Notes: generated from the letters alone by a model not told the origin. DNA of 64,000 nucleotides from Dromiciops gliroides (GCF_019393635.1 NC_057861.1:196231026-196295025), one strand, 5' to 3'. Shown: positions 43,645 through 55,597, counted from the stretch's first letter. Made by a program: numbers and translations.

Positions 43645-44615
43645 CCTGAACAGGAGACAGGCTGCTTAGTTCCCATATACCTACTTCATCAAAGCCTTGA
43701 ACATCATACCAAATGTAATGATGATCAAGAAATCTATTAAGAAACTACAATGACATCTTCTACCCCAGAACTGCACACATACACACACACACACACACAC
43801 ACAATATTAGCCAAAAGTCCATGGACAATAGGAAAAGTGGGAGAAGATGGGGAGTGGCCTCTAGCCATACAAACTCCAACACAACCAGTAACTAGACACC
43901 TGTAACCTTCAAGGCTCTGTGAAAGGAGAAAATGAGGAGAGGGACCCCTTGAGAAAGGTTCAGCATGGTCAGAAAGTCCAAGGAAAAAGAAATTTGAAGC
44001 CCCAAGGAGTGACAATAGGCAGCAACCCATGCTAGGCAAACCAGTGAGTACCACAATACACAGACCAGTTTAGCTCAAACTCAAAAGCTCTGAGATCCCT
44101 AACACTCAGGTAAAAATAAAGAAAAATAAAATGAAATATAATCATTAGTAATATATCCATAGTTGTCATATATTCATATCATTTCTACCATTATGGAGGG
44201 AGAAATTAGTCTAGCAGATAAAGAATCATAGAAACTCAAGGGTTTTTTTGTATGGAGAAGAGGAAGAGTTGTCAAAAAAAATGATTTCCAAAAGTGAGTT
44301 TCAGAACTTACCCTCTGAGGAATTGACAAAATAAATCTATCTGAAACCTGGACCTTGAGGGAAGGCAGACAGAAGAGTAGCAAATGAGCAAGACAGTTGG
44401 TAACTAGTAAAATCCACAAAAGATTTATACCTTTTACTTAGGCATATAAATTAAAAATATATTTTTAAACTTTTTTTAAAGTTTGGACTATTCTGAGTTT
44501 ATGTGCTGACTCAGACTATGCCTGTATGCTTTTGCAACCTACAAAGAGTGAAAAAAAATTGAATTGAAGACATCTTCCATTACATGACAGAGTAGTCAGT
44601 TTTCAGCAATAATTA
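43645..44615. other. No gene; (CA)n at 43775-43802
   Basis: Besides the short (CA) run the DNA is not recognised. The minus frame at 43737-44054 (105 codons) includes the CA run and has no other support. Confidence 0.5.
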
Positions 44616-44628
44616 CAGACTACTTTCT

Positions 44629-44780
44629 TTTGTCTTTTTTTTTTTTTTGGTGGCAATCAGGGTTAAGTGACTTGCGAGGGTCATACAGCTAGCTAATAAG
44701 TGTCTGAGACCTGATTTGAACTCAGGTCCTCCTGACTCTGGGGACAGTGCTCTATCCACTGTGCTACCTTGTTGCCCTTC
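44629..44780 (-). mobile_element. WSINE1-like SINE, diverged
   Basis: Poly-T, then tggcaatcagggttaagtga and, at the right, gtgctaccttgttgccctt. The flanks cagactactttct (44616-44628) and cagcctactttct (44781-44793) differ at one base. Confidence 0.92.
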
Positions 44781-44799
44781 CAGCCTACTTTCTAATGGA

Positions 44800-45215
44800 A
44801 TATGCAAGGCATATGAAATGGGGCAGGATGGAAGAATATAGAAAGACTGTGGTGAAATCTAGACAGAGAGAATTATAAGGTATGAAAGAGGAAGATAGTA
44901 TAGGAAAGAGGAAGTCCCAAAGATGGTTCATTTGGGACACAAACATCCAGGAGATGGGTGAGATGAGGCAATATCTAGCATAAAAGCTATATATAAGAAA
45001 GGGAAGTTAGGATTCAACACAATGTTTATGTAGGTATATGTTTAGTTCAGATGCCTGGGGTGAAAAGGTAAATTAGGAAGGGAAGGTCCTAAATGAGATC
45101 TCCATCTATAATGCAATATCTTGTATTTGCTTCTTCTTAGGGGTGCTTCTTGTGTTATATTTAATCAGAGATTCATAGGGATGCTCACTTCCACTCAGTA
45201 GTAGATTGAGTCAAG
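44800..45215. other. No gene recognised
   Basis: AG-rich segment with no convincing repeat. A scrap near 44925-44990 (gatggttcatttgggacaca) may be the long ancient repeat. Confidence 0.45.
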
Positions 45216-45221
45216 CATAAT

Positions 45222-45387
45222 ATTTTTAATTTTTTTAATTTTTTTTTTTAGTGAGGCAATTGTGGTTAAGTGACTTGCCCAGGGTCACACAGCTAGTTAA
45301 GTGTTAATTGTCTGAGGCCGGATTTGAACTCAGGTACTCCTGACTCCAGGGCCAGTGCTCTATCCACTGTGCCACCTAGCTGCCCCA
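45222..45387 (-). mobile_element. WSINE1-like SINE, B-related variant
   Basis: T-rich left end, then agtgaggcaattgtggttaa and the right end ccacctagctgccccag. It carries the variant taattgtctgaggcc, shared only with the copy at 62466. Its right end meets the flank aatctctattctt; no clear duplication. Confidence 0.9.
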
Positions 45388-45569
45388 GAATCTCTATTCT
45401 TAAAGTGGGGAAATCACTACAACTACTCAGACTACTACTTACCAAGGGACATGACCCTACAGGAACTGTGTCCCTGTTAGTATAAGAGGCCTTCCTGGAA
45501 ATTGTTTTTGTCTGAAGTCAGGGAACAATAAGTACTGTTACCCAGGTTTCAACTTCTCTAGATACCTAG

Positions 45570-46430
45570 TTCTGTGGGCTTTCGAAGATTCAGAGAGTTT
45601 CCGCATTGCAGGGGCTCTCAGTGGTTATCTGATCCAGCCCTTAACTGACATAACATCCCAGCCTTTGTTTGAAGACTTCCAAGGAAGGGGAACCCAATAC
45701 CTGGCAACACAGCACAATGCAGTTTTGAATAGCTAATTGTTAGGAAGTGCTACCTGATATCAATACTAACCTTGCCTCTTTGCAGCTTCTTTGTACCATT
45801 TCACGTATTGCCCTCTTGGGCCAAACAGAATAACTCCAATCCCTCTTCTACATAAGACCTTAAGATAATAGCTAGTACTTATATAAACACTTTAAGGTTT
45901 GCAAATTCCTTTATAGATATTGTTTCATGTGATCCTCAGAACAACCTCTTAAAGTAGGTGCTATTATTATCTATCCCCATTTTACAGATGAGGAAACTGA
46001 GAAGAGCTAAGTGACTTGCCTACATGGCCAAGAAGTGTTTGAGGCAGGATCTAAATTCAGGTCTTCTTGATTCCACAGCCAGCATTCTATCCATTATACT
46101 ACCTAAGACAGCCATCAAGTCCCTGCTGAGTCTCCTCCAATTTCTTCAATGGATCATGACATTGCGTGGCCTTTAAGCCCTTTTTCATTCCAGCTGACCT
46201 CCTCTGGGAATTCTCCAGCTTAATAATGTCATTTCTAAAATGTGGTACCTTGAACCAAATACAATATCTCATACATAGTCTGATCAGGGCAGCATGGTCA
46301 CCTATTTATTGCTGAAACTGATGCCTCTCAAAGCAACCCAAAATCACAATGGTTTTTTGGTTGCCATATCACATTGAGTCATATTAAGTTAACCATCTCC
46401 TAAAACTCCCAACAGTTGAGGAGAGAGAAA
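45570..46430 (-). repeat. CR1/L3-type LINE with a MIR inside
   Basis: On the plus strand gttatctgatccagccctta, gaagacttccaaggaagggg, cctggcaacacagcacaatg, ttaggaagtgctacctgata and ccctcttgggccaaacagaa follow a CR1/L3 element read backwards. A MIR in reverse orientation occupies about 45850-46105 (ccccattttacagatgagga). Beyond it, ccctgctgagtctcctccaa, ctgatcagggcagcatggtc continue the LINE. Confidence 0.7.
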
Positions 46431-46439
46431 GAGTTTGGG

Positions 46440-47250
46440 ACTATACATCCTGACCCTCATCAAATCAAATTTCAGAATCTAATATTTTCATCTACCTTTT
46501 TCATATAGACACTAGAAAGATACTGTTTGTGATACAGAGTTCAAGGAAATTACATGTATATATTTTTGCTTTTCTTCATTTTTTCTATTAAAAGCAAAGA
46601 GAAAAAAATATACATATGTAATGATAGCAATGGATCAGGAACAGCAATGCCTAACAAGAATGCAGCAGGGCTAATGGGAATGAGAAAGGAGATGGAGTAT
46701 TTAGAGATAAATATTATAGGAGTACATAATTGAATACATAATACTTGAAACAGAGCATTCATAAAAGGGAATAAAGCTTGAATAAACTGTGAGTTTGAAT
46801 AAACACCTTTGAGAAGCTGAATTGTAATACAGGGAGCAGTTTAAATTAAGCTTCACAAACACTCTCCAATCCTAAAAAACCTGAAAAATTCATATCAGAA
46901 TGCAGAAATAAACAGGAAAGATGCCAGGCAGCTGGAGGTAGCTAAACACCATGCCAATTTTCAACAAGGACAAGAAGATAGAAATTTCAGACTGGAGGGG
47001 AATAAATTCCTTACGACATTCTAGCATGGATACATTTAAGACATGAATTATGAAGCCTTTGACAGGGAAGTGACCTTCACTGCAAAACAGCATGGATTAT
47101 TCAGAATAAATTACGCCATATTAAACCCAATTCCTGATTAACAAGATTACTAGTCAAGAAAATAAGGAAAATGCCACATGCATGGTATGTCTGGATTTTA
47201 GAAAGACATATGAGAAGATAATTTTTATTATACTATGTTATGGAAATGCT
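46440..47250. other. No gene recognised
   Basis: The words caggaaagatgccaggcagc, ctggaggtagctaaacacca, aatttcagactggaggggaa hint at an old repeat (LINE or LTR-derived), but I cannot place it. Confidence 0.4.
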
Positions 47251-47533
47251 TGGGTTTTTTTCTATTGAATAGAATTTTATTTTCCAAAATATATGTAAAA
47301 ACAAATTTTAACATCAATTTTTAAAAAATTTGTGTTCTAACTTCTCTTCCTCCTCCATTCCCATCCCCCACCCCCTAGAACTCAAGCATTTCAAAATAAG
47401 TTATACATGAGTAGTCAGGGAAAACATTCCCACATTAGCTAGGTTGTGAGAGAAAACAGTCCAAAAAAAAAACCCCAAACTTCAGATTGAGGAATTGTCA
47501 AAGAGGAAAAAAAAATTTTTTTAATGTGTTTCC

Positions 47534-47696
47534 AGGGGCAGCTAGGTAGCACAGTGGACAGAGCACCAGCCCCGGAAACAGGAGCACCCGAGCTCAAATC
47601 CGGTCCCAGACACCCAACACCCACCAGCTGTGTGACCCTGGGCAAGCCACTCAACCCCAATTGCCTCACCAAAAAAAAAAAGAAAAAAAGAAAGAA
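47534..47696 (+). mobile_element. WSINE1-like SINE, subfamily B, with T-to-C excess
   Basis: The duplication aatgtgtttcc is perfect (47523-47533 and 47697-47707). Against the other B copies I count about 13 T-to-C differences (for example cttaacactt reads ccaacaccc here), about 7 of all other kinds and no A-to-G. The final box cccaattgcctcacc keeps B marks. Confidence 0.93.
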
Positions 47697-47934
47697 AATG
47701 TGTTTCCGTCTATTTTCAGATACTATCACTTCTTTCTCTGTAGATGGGTTGCCATTTTCATAAGTCCTTCAGGGTTATATTGGATCATTGCCTTGCTGAA
47801 AATAACCACATGCTTCCCAGCAGATCATCTTACACTGTTGCTGTTATTTTTTATACAGTACATTTCACTCTGCTTCAGTTCATGTAGGTCTTTGCAGGTT
47901 TTTCTGATAGTATACTGTTCATCATAACCTAAAT

Positions 47935-47996
47935 AAAGTACCTTAAACTTGACAAAGAATTTTCTTCACATTAACCCAGCAAAGTAGGTACCATAC
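47935..47996 (-). repeat. MIR-like fragment at the L1 deletion junction
   Basis: The words gtaccttaaacttgacaaag, aattttcttcacattaaccc and agcaaagtaggtaccata match the MIR tail read backwards. It separates the L1 3'UTR from the inter-ORF spacer. Confidence 0.55.
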
Positions 47997-48410
47997 ATTT
48001 TGCCATTATATTCAATCATCATAACTATTTCGCTCCCTCTTATTGCCTTCCCATGATATTTACTCTATTTTCTACCTTCTTTTAAACTATTCCTCCTCAA
48101 AAGTGTTTTACTTCTGACTGTCCCCTCCCCTACTCTGCACTCCCTTTTTTTTCCCCCTTCCTTCCTTATCCTCTTCCCCTCATACTTTCCTATAGGATTA
48201 AATAGATTACTCCTCCCAACTGGGTGTGAATGTTATTCCCTCCATGAGCCAACTCTGATGAGTTTAAGGTCTTTGAGCTAATTCTGTGTTCCAAATTTTC
48301 TTCCTCCCTCTCTCCTCAACCCTCCCTATGAAATCAAGGAATTCAATATGTCATACTTGTGCAGTTATGCGGAACATCTTTACCTTCCTCGAAAGTATTT
48401 TGCTTTTTTA

Positions 48411-48566
48411 TTTTGTTTTGTTTTGTTTTTTTGCAGGGCAATGGGGGTTACGTGACTTGCCCAGTCACACAGCTAGTAAGAGTCAAGTGTCTGAGGCCAG
48501 ATTTGAACTCAGATACTCCTGAATCTAGGGCCAGTGCTTTATCCACTGCGCCACCTAGCTGCCCCA
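48411..48566 (-). mobile_element. WSINE1-like SINE, subfamily A
   Basis: (TTTTG)n at the left, then cagggcaatgggggttacgt and the right end cacctagctgcccc. The flanks aaagtattttgctttttta (48392-48410) and aaagtattttgctttta-like 48567-48584 form a long duplication with one T fewer on the right. Confidence 0.95.
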
Positions 48567-48911
48567 AAAGTATTTTGCTTTTTACTGCTCTCTCCCCCAA
48601 TCTGCCCTTCCCTCTGTCTCCTCCCCACCCCCCTACCCCGCCCCCTCCGGGCCTTATCTCCCTCCCCTCCCTCAGGGCAAAAATATATTACTATACCTAC
48701 TTGAGTATGTATGTTAGTCCTTCTTTGAGTCAATTCTGATGACATTAAGGTTCACTCACTCCCCAATTCCTTCCCCCTCTTCCTCTCCCCTCCATAAGCT
48801 TTTTTCTTGTTTCCTTCATGTGAACTACCTCTCCCCAGACCATCTCTCCCCTTCCCCCTCCACCAGTCTATTTCTACTACACCTCAATCCTATTTTAAAG
48901 ATGTCATCATG

Positions 48912-49005
48912 GGTTAGTTAGGTGGCACAGTGGACAATGCACCAGCCCTGGACCCAGGAGGCCCCAAGCCCAAATCCATCCCCAGACATAAGACACCCCA
49001 CAAAG
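48912..49005 (+). mobile_element. 3'-truncated WSINE1-like SINE with T-to-C excess
   Basis: The head gttagttaggtggcacagtg and caccagccctgg are normal. Then gacccagg, gccccaagcccaaatcc, cccagac and gacacccc replace gattcagg, gacctgagttcaaatct, ctcagac and gacactt. I count about 10 T-to-C changes and no A-to-G. It stops after about 95 bases. Confidence 0.85.
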
Positions 49006-49270
49006 AACAAAACATAAATGCTTTACAGATACCATCCCTTCGTATTCAGTTCAGACCTGTATCCTCTGTGAATTCTTTACTGAGATAGTTCTTATGAGTT
49101 TGAAGTATTATCTTCCCATGTAGTAATATAAACAGTTTGATCTTTTAATATCCCTCATGAAGTCTTTTTCCTGTTTTCCTTTTTATGCTTCTCCAGGGTC
49201 TTGTATTTGAAAGTCAAATTTTCTATTCAGTTCAGGTCTTTTCATAACAAATTCCTGAAAGTCTTCTTTC

Positions 49271-50173
49271 TCATTGAAATTCCATGTTTGCCTCTTGAAA
49301 GATGATGCTTAGTTTTGCTGGGTATGTGATTTTTGGCTGTAGTCCCAGTTCCTTTGCCCTCTGGAATATCATATTCCATGCCCTCTGGTCCTTTAATGTA
49401 GAAGCTGCTAGATCTTTCTTTATCCTTATTGGAACTCCACAGTATTTAAATTCCTTTTTTCTAGCTGCTTGCAATATTTTCTCCTTGAACTGTGAGTTCT
49501 GGAATTTGGCTATAATATTCCTGGAGGTTTTCCTTTGGGGATCTCTTTCAGGAGGTGATTGGTGGATTCTTTCAATTTCTCTTTTAGCTTCTGCTTCTAG
49601 AATATCCAGGCAATTTTCCCTCACAATCTCTTGGAAGATGGTGTCTAAGCTCTTATTTTGGTCATGGTTTTCAGGTAGTCCAATGATTTTCAAATTATCT
49701 CTCCTCGATTTCTTTTCCAGGTCAGCTGTTTTTCCAAGGAGATATTTCACATTGCCCTCTATTTTTTCATTCATTTGGATTTGCTTTACTGTGTCTTGGT
49801 TTCTCATAAGGTCACTAGCTTCCATTTTTTCAATCCTAATTCTTAGGCAATTATTTTCTTCTGAGAGCTTTTGTATCTCCTTTTGCATTTGGCTTTTCAA
49901 GCTTTTGACTTTTTTCTCATGACTCTCCTGCATCACTCTCATTTCCATTTCCATTCTTTCCTCCTTTTCTCTACATCTTCATTCTATCTCTCCTACTTTC
50001 TCTTCAAAGTCCCTTTTGAGAGTTTCCATGGCCTGAGACCAATTCATATTTTTCTTGGAAGCTTTGGATGTTGGAGCTTTGACCCTGTTGTTATCTTCTT
50101 ATGAGGATGTATTGTGGTCTACCTTTCCCCCAAAGAAGTTTTTGATGGTCTTCTGCTTTCTCTGCCTACTCAT
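49271..50173 (-). pseudogene. L1 ORF1 (ORF1p), nearly complete, two in-frame stops
   Basis: ORF1p is the L1 RNA-binding chaperone that coats L1 RNA in cytoplasmic particles. The reading starts at an ATG at 50173 with MSRQRKQKTIKNFFGGKVDH. A TAA comes at about codon 25 and a TGA at about codon 70. From 49954 it is open for 227 codons to the natural end. Residue order: coiled coil rich in Glu/Lys/Met (about 60-140, SHEKKVKSLKSQMQKEIQKL), the RRM core start (SRRDNLKIIGLPENHDQN), and the C-terminal domain with the RNA-contact patch (RKTSRNIIAKFQNSQFKEKI). The family is usually around 300-340 residues and this conceptual protein is about 300. Only two breaks suggest a moderate age. Confidence 0.9.
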
Positions 50174-50299
50174 CCTGGCTTACTATTTCTTGGCTTTTTA
50201 CTCCTTCTTAAAGTGTAGCACTGCTTCCAGGAAACACTCTTCATGCTACAGCATGGGCCAGGGGGTGATTCAGAATTGCTTGCTTTATTCCATAAATTA

Positions 50300-52440
50300 A
50301 AAAGAAATTTTTTCTAAAAAAATTATAGGAAAACACTTATTTTTATAGTGACATAAACCTGAAAAGGATGACATTAGATGACAGAATGGGTATCTAAAAG
50401 TCAATCACATAGTATTAAGAAAGCTGCCAAGAGCTGCACAAAGTTTCAATAAGATGTGGTCCATCCCTTTATGTCCAGAAAGGGGAAAGGGCTCTTAAGT
50501 GAGCAATCATGGTAGAAAATAGTACAGATATGAATCAAAGAGAAGAAAGCAAAATAGAGTTTACACAACTTGAATAAATCACTCATTCAACAAGAATTTA
50601 TGACAACAATGCTTCATTATTGCCAAGAGGTGACTATGGATTCTCAATAGAGTCAACTTCAGCCATATTTTCCATAACAAGCTATAAAGGCTTTGAGTTT
50701 TGACAGGGGGAAAAGTATTTGTTCTCTGAAAATCATGTCTATAAGTTCAAAAAATTGTTATCACCAGAAGTGTGACCACTAAATTATGAATTTTTTTACT
50801 ACCTCAAGAAGCTGTCTTTTGAGGTATTAAGGGAGCTGCAATCTGCACTGATAGAGTCCCCACACCAAAGGAATCCCAGCTCTTTTGAAGTACTCAACTA
50901 TGTACAAGGCACTGTACTTAAAATCTGGAGATAAAAAATTAAATAACCATTCCCAATCTCAAAGAGTTTCTAATTCAATAGGGGTGGAGAGGTGAGATGT
51001 GCACACAAATAACTATAATACAAGTTAGAAAATTATTTAGTAAATAGGTGTCAAATGGGAAAGAGGAAATACCTCTAAGTAAGGTCAGATAATCTAGCAA
51101 AATCTTTAAATTTAAAACCGTAAATCCTGTATTAGATCACCACCAACACCAACACCAACACCACCCCCAAAAAAAGCCTAAACACTCCTGTATAAGTTAT
51201 GTGAAAGGAATTCAATTTCAGGATTTTTTCCTAACCTCTGGAACTGTGATTTCATTGGAATGTCCAGTATGGAAACTGGCTCCATGGAGGCCAATCAGTA
51301 AGTGGTTTGTAACTTATGGACTTAGAAAATTACCTGGGATACTGAACATATAAATAACTTGCTCATGGACATATGGCCAGTATGTGTTAGTAGCAGGTCT
51401 GGAATGCAAGTCCTGCCCTAATACCTAGCACACCAAGTTATGTCTCTTTGAGGGGGAAAAATACACACACACAAACACACATACACACACATCTGAGCTT
51501 CTAATGTTAATCAATGGGTATCCTAAAACACATAAATATAAACCATCAGTAATGTTTAGACTCCAAAGGCAAGAGAGAAACAAAAAAGTGGCCTCATTTT
51601 CTTTTTAATCAGTACAACTAATAAAAGGTTCTATTAAAAAAAAAAACATTCCAAATGGAAAAACAGAAAAACTGGTAATACTCCTCATATTATCAACAAA
51701 CAATATACAATTTGCTTATCAAATCTCTTATAAAAACTTCAGGCTCTTATCTGATCTACTTACCAGCAATGACTAATTGATTTCAAAACTAATTAAGCAA
51801 AATTAGAATTTGTAGCAATGCATCCAACAACTTACTCTGTTCAATCTCTACTAAATTGACATTAAAGCAGGTGAAAGGATCTTGGAGACTCCTGGGAATG
51901 AATATGTCCACTTCAATCTCCAATTTAGTCATGGATAATTATAGAAAATTATTTTATTTAATTTTTAAAGTTTTATTATATGGTCAACTTTCCAAATAGC
52001 ATGACTAGCAAAGATTGGGATAATTAGGCTACTTACATTATTTAAAATTTACTTCTTTCAAACCATGCTATTAAAGATGCCAAATTCAGTTACATTAACT
52101 AGATGGAATATATAAAAAAAGAAAAACATAATTTTGTTTGGGGCACCGAATAATAGAAGACAAGAGTAGTTGACATCATTATAGAATCTATCTTGAGACT
52201 AGCTAAAGGAGATAAATAACTCATGAAATGAGATAGCCAAAGAATCTCTCATGTACAAGTGAGTTCTCTTTTTAGGAATTAATATGGAAATGCCAAAAGA
52301 AAAGATAGATTTAGAGAGCACCAAATCCAATCTACCTACTATAAACAGTATGTGTGTGTATGCATATAAACACATATGCTTATATTTATATATACACATA
52401 TATGTTTATATTTATATATCCATATGAGAGGGAGAAAGAG
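50300..52440. other. No gene; old repeat scraps
   Basis: At 50890-51010 the words atgtacaaggcactgtactt and ccaatctcaaagagtttcta are the old LINE tail. A short (CA) patch lies near 51464-51492. A TA/CA-rich patch occurs at 52345-52425. No other content identified. Confidence 0.5.
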
Positions 52441-52454
52441 GTTAGCATTAAGAT

Positions 52455-53340
52455 GTCACTGGGCCACTCACCAACAAATAGGAAGTCAAAGAATGAAAAA
52501 AAAAGTTTTCAAATGAAAAAAATACAATCAACAACTATCTGGGAAATAAACTCCTAATATCTAAAAAGCAGAGAAACAAAAATCAAAACAACCCTTCACC
52601 TCCCACTGTCAAGCTAGCAGAAATGCTAAAAGATTAGCGAGGTCATTGGTGAAGGAACTGTGGGAGGACAGCCATGCTAATTCATGGCTAGGGGAGATAG
52701 GAAATGGTAATACCATCATGGAAAAACAATTTGGAATTATGCAAGAAAAGCTACTGAAATGTTCATAGACTTTGAACCAGAGGTTCTACTATTAAAATTA
52801 CACCCTAAGGGGGCAGAAATGACAGCAATAAAAGACTCATATGAACAAAAATATTCATAACAACATTCTTTGTGATAACAAAAAGCCAAAAACAAAAATA
52901 TGCCAAAAGATTGGGAAATGGATTCACAAATTATGTTATCTGAATATATTGGAATATTACTGCGCTGGAAGGAATGATGAATATGAAAGTTTCCAAGAAA
53001 TGTGGGAAAATTCATATGAAATGATTCAGTGTGAAAAAAGAAAGCCAATATAATATAATATATAAGGACTACAACATTGTAAATAAAATAATACCAAGAA
53101 GCAACAACACTCTGGCCAAATAGTCATCTTAACAAAGTTAAAACATTTATAGTTTCTATCAACAGTCAGTAAACTATAAAAGTAGAAAGTAATGTGTACT
53201 ATCAGTTTAATCATGCCACTAAATAGTTTTGCTAAATCATTGTTAGGAAACGTGCTTTGTAGAGAGGGAAGGGTTGTTTGATGGTTTGTTGGAAAGCATA
53301 TGTTGTGTCAAAATGAAATGAACCAATAAAAGCATTTTTC
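52455..53340 (+). mobile_element. Old L1 3' fragment (ORF2 C-terminus and 3'UTR)
   Basis: Conceptual residues WATHQQIGSQRMKKKVFK open it, a diverged L1 ORF2 late segment. Words for the region before the end follow (tggaaaaacaatttggaatt, gcaagaaaagctactgaaat). The 52841-53053 frame then reads KICQKIGKWIHKLCYLNILE and YYCAGRNDEYESF. It ends near gaaccaataaaagcattttt. It resembles the copy at 12.4 kb more than the young copies at 38 and 42.6 kb. Confidence 0.8.
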
Positions 53341-53519
53341 CTAAATTTCATTGGCTTCATGCTTCCATTCAGGGGTCCTCTTTTCCAAATAAAGAGGACT
53401 TTATCACCCTCATCAAATGATTAGAAATAGTTCACTGATAATTAGGAGGAAAATTAGAAACAGGAAAAATGAAGTACATTCAAGTACTGTGGTTATGGTA
53501 TTTAAAAATTAGGCAATTG

Positions 53520-53665
53520 GGGCAGCTAGATGGTGCAGTGGATAGAGCACCGGCCCTGGAGTCAGGAGTACCTGAGTTCAAATCCGACCTCAGACACTTA
53601 ACACTTACTAGCTGTGTGACCCTGGGCAAGTCACTTAACCCCAATTGCCTCACTAAAAAAAAAAT
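53520..53665 (+). mobile_element. WSINE1-like SINE, subfamily B, well preserved
   Basis: This is one of the cleanest B copies: gatagagcaccggccctgg, gagtcaggagtacctgagtt, cttaacacttactagctgtg. The duplication attaggcaattg lies at about 53508-53519 and 53668-53679. Confidence 0.96.
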
Positions 53666-53689
53666 TAATTAGGCAATTGATCCAGCTTT

Positions 53690-55090
53690 ACTGAGATAAT
53701 TGAGATCATCTGATATGAATTCCCTCAGCTCAACACCTGGGACAGTTCCTTGCCTGTAATGGAGGCCTTAAGAAATGTTTGTTGAACTTCTCTAAAACTC
53801 TCAACAGTGTCATTCATTTTCTCTTTTTCTACAGTCACAAAGAAAAATATGACTTTTCTCTTTACAAAGAATCACCCATGCCATGCCCTCTGTCTCATGA
53901 TCCTCTGATTTCTCTGTCACCCAGCTCTAGCTTTAATTCGATTCTGTCATGAATATTCAATCTCTCTCACTCTGTAGCTCCTTTCAAAAGAATAAAAGAA
54001 TTTCAGAAGTCATCTGATCAACCCCAAACCTAGCCAAGAATCCCTTCTATATGAACATTGCAAGTTGTCATCCAAGATCCATTTGAAAACATCTGGTAAA
54101 TAGGACCTAGAAGGGGTGAATCAGTCCAGTTCCAAAACAGAGCACATCAAAGATTCTGTGCTTCTCAGCAGTGGGAGCAAGCCCATAAGTGGCCACTGTA
54201 CTTCTAGCCTGGGTTAGAAAGGAAGACCAAAAAAAAAAAAAAAGAAGAAGAAGACAATGATAACAATTGTGATAATGATTATAGTAATAATATGCAAAAA
54301 TACTCTCCCAGTTTTTTTAATCTAATCTTTTCAAAAAAAAATAAAGTATACCCTTCCATAGCCAAAAATCCAATCATAAATCCCCCATTTGCCAAATCTC
54401 AGTGATGCTTGTGAGATCAAATTTGTCTCCTTGTACTAAAATCATTAGTTTACTCTATATTGTCTATACTTTGTTCATTTGTATGTAGATATTTACAACT
54501 ATGAATTTAACTACTGGCTAACTTCTGGTATTAGATATTATCATCAGTGATTTAATGGCCCTTCTTTCTGCTAGTTTTTCTGTGTCATATCTGTAAAATG
54601 TAGATAGCATATATATATATGTGTGTGTAAATTAATATGTATTTACATAAGTATATATACTCACTTGAACATTTATATAATGTGTTTATATACATGTGTC
54701 TATATCTCCATGTGTGCATTTGTATTAATGGGCATATATTTATATATACATGTTTATACCTATACATATGCACATATACATGTATTTATATTCATGTGTA
54801 TATAAATGTATATATTTATGAGAACCAAACATATACATATATGGATATACATCTAAAGGTATTTGTACTTTGTTGTTGTTGTTTTCATTTTCTCTGCCAA
54901 GAAAAATGATCTTTAGACTGGAAAGGTCCAAACAAAAATACTTTCGAGTAAGTAAGGAGATGTTAAAAAAAGCACCTAATTGTTCTAGATGAGTTCAAGT
55001 CAACTGGCCCAAATGAACCACATTCTTTGGTATGGGGGAAAAACTGATGGAAGTGCTTGTTGAGCCCCTGTCAGAAAACAAGAGAGATTC
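53690..55090. other. No gene; TA-rich microsatellite near 54605-54835
   Basis: A small old repeat (acctgggacagttccttgcc at 53740) looks like an L2 end. From 54605 a long imperfect TA/TG/CA tract produces several spurious Tyr/Ile/His-rich frames. Nothing coding is supported. Confidence 0.55.
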
Positions 55091-55094
55091 CATA

Positions 55095-55345
55095 AGACTT
55101 TCTCCTCCTACAGTACCTTTCCACAGCCTGTCTCCATGCCTAAAACACAATTCCTAATCCCCTCTAACTCTTTAGATCTTTAGTTTCCTTCAAGTGTTTG
55201 GCACTACCTCCTATATAAAATCTTTCCTAATTCCCCTTGGTTGTCAGTACTCTCTCCCTCCTCAAATTGTCTTGATTTATTTATGTTCTCTACCTCCCCC
55301 AGTAGGATATTAAGTTCCTCTCCCATTCTGCATGATTTCTCAGAA
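55095..55345 (+). repeat. L2-type LINE fragment
   Basis: The words ctccatgcctaaaacacaat, tcaagtgtttggcactacct, aaaatctttcctaattcccc and gtaggatattaagttcctct follow the L2 3' region. Confidence 0.6.
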
Positions 55346-55448
55346 ATTACCAATTATAGTTTTGTAATCACATCTGAAAAGCTCAAAACATTAGAATGCA
55401 ACTTATTCTGAGTCCCTGCTCTCTCTAGTAAGTTTAAGCTTCCTTTTT

Positions 55449-55597
55449 TTTTGGGGGGGGGGGTGAGGCAATTGGGATTAAGTGACTTGCCCAGGGTCAC
55501 ACAGCCAGTAAGTGTTAAGTGTCTGAGGCCGGTTTTGAACTCAGGTACTCCTGACTCCAGGGCCGGTGCTCTATCCACTGCGCCATCTAGCTGCCCC
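55449..55597 (-). mobile_element. WSINE1-like SINE, subfamily B, G-rich tail junction
   Basis: The left end is poly-T then an unusual run of eleven G (about 55453-55463) before gtgaggcaattgggattaag. The right end is gccatctagctgcccc. The flanks aagcttccttttt (55436-55448) and aaagcttccttttt (55598-55611) are the duplication. Confidence 0.95.

Larger units (their letters stand above)
47262..50290 (-). mobile_element. L1 with intact-looking ORF1 order but ORF2 lost
   Basis: Minus strand, 5' to 3': part of the 5'UTR (50290-50174), ORF1 (50173-49271), and the C/T-rich inter-ORF spacer (49270 to about 48000, holding two SINEs). A 65-base MIR-like filler (47935-47996) follows, then the 3'UTR (47930-47262) with a third SINE. 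ORF2 coding sequence, including endonuclease and RT, is essentially missing. No target duplication was seen. Confidence 0.85.

Noticed and set aside
49302-49922. 206-codon plus-strand frame
   Set aside because: Antisense shadow of L1 ORF1 on the minus strand.
54585-54931. Tyr/Ile/His-rich frames on both strands
   Set aside because: Produced by a TA/TG/CA low-complexity tract.
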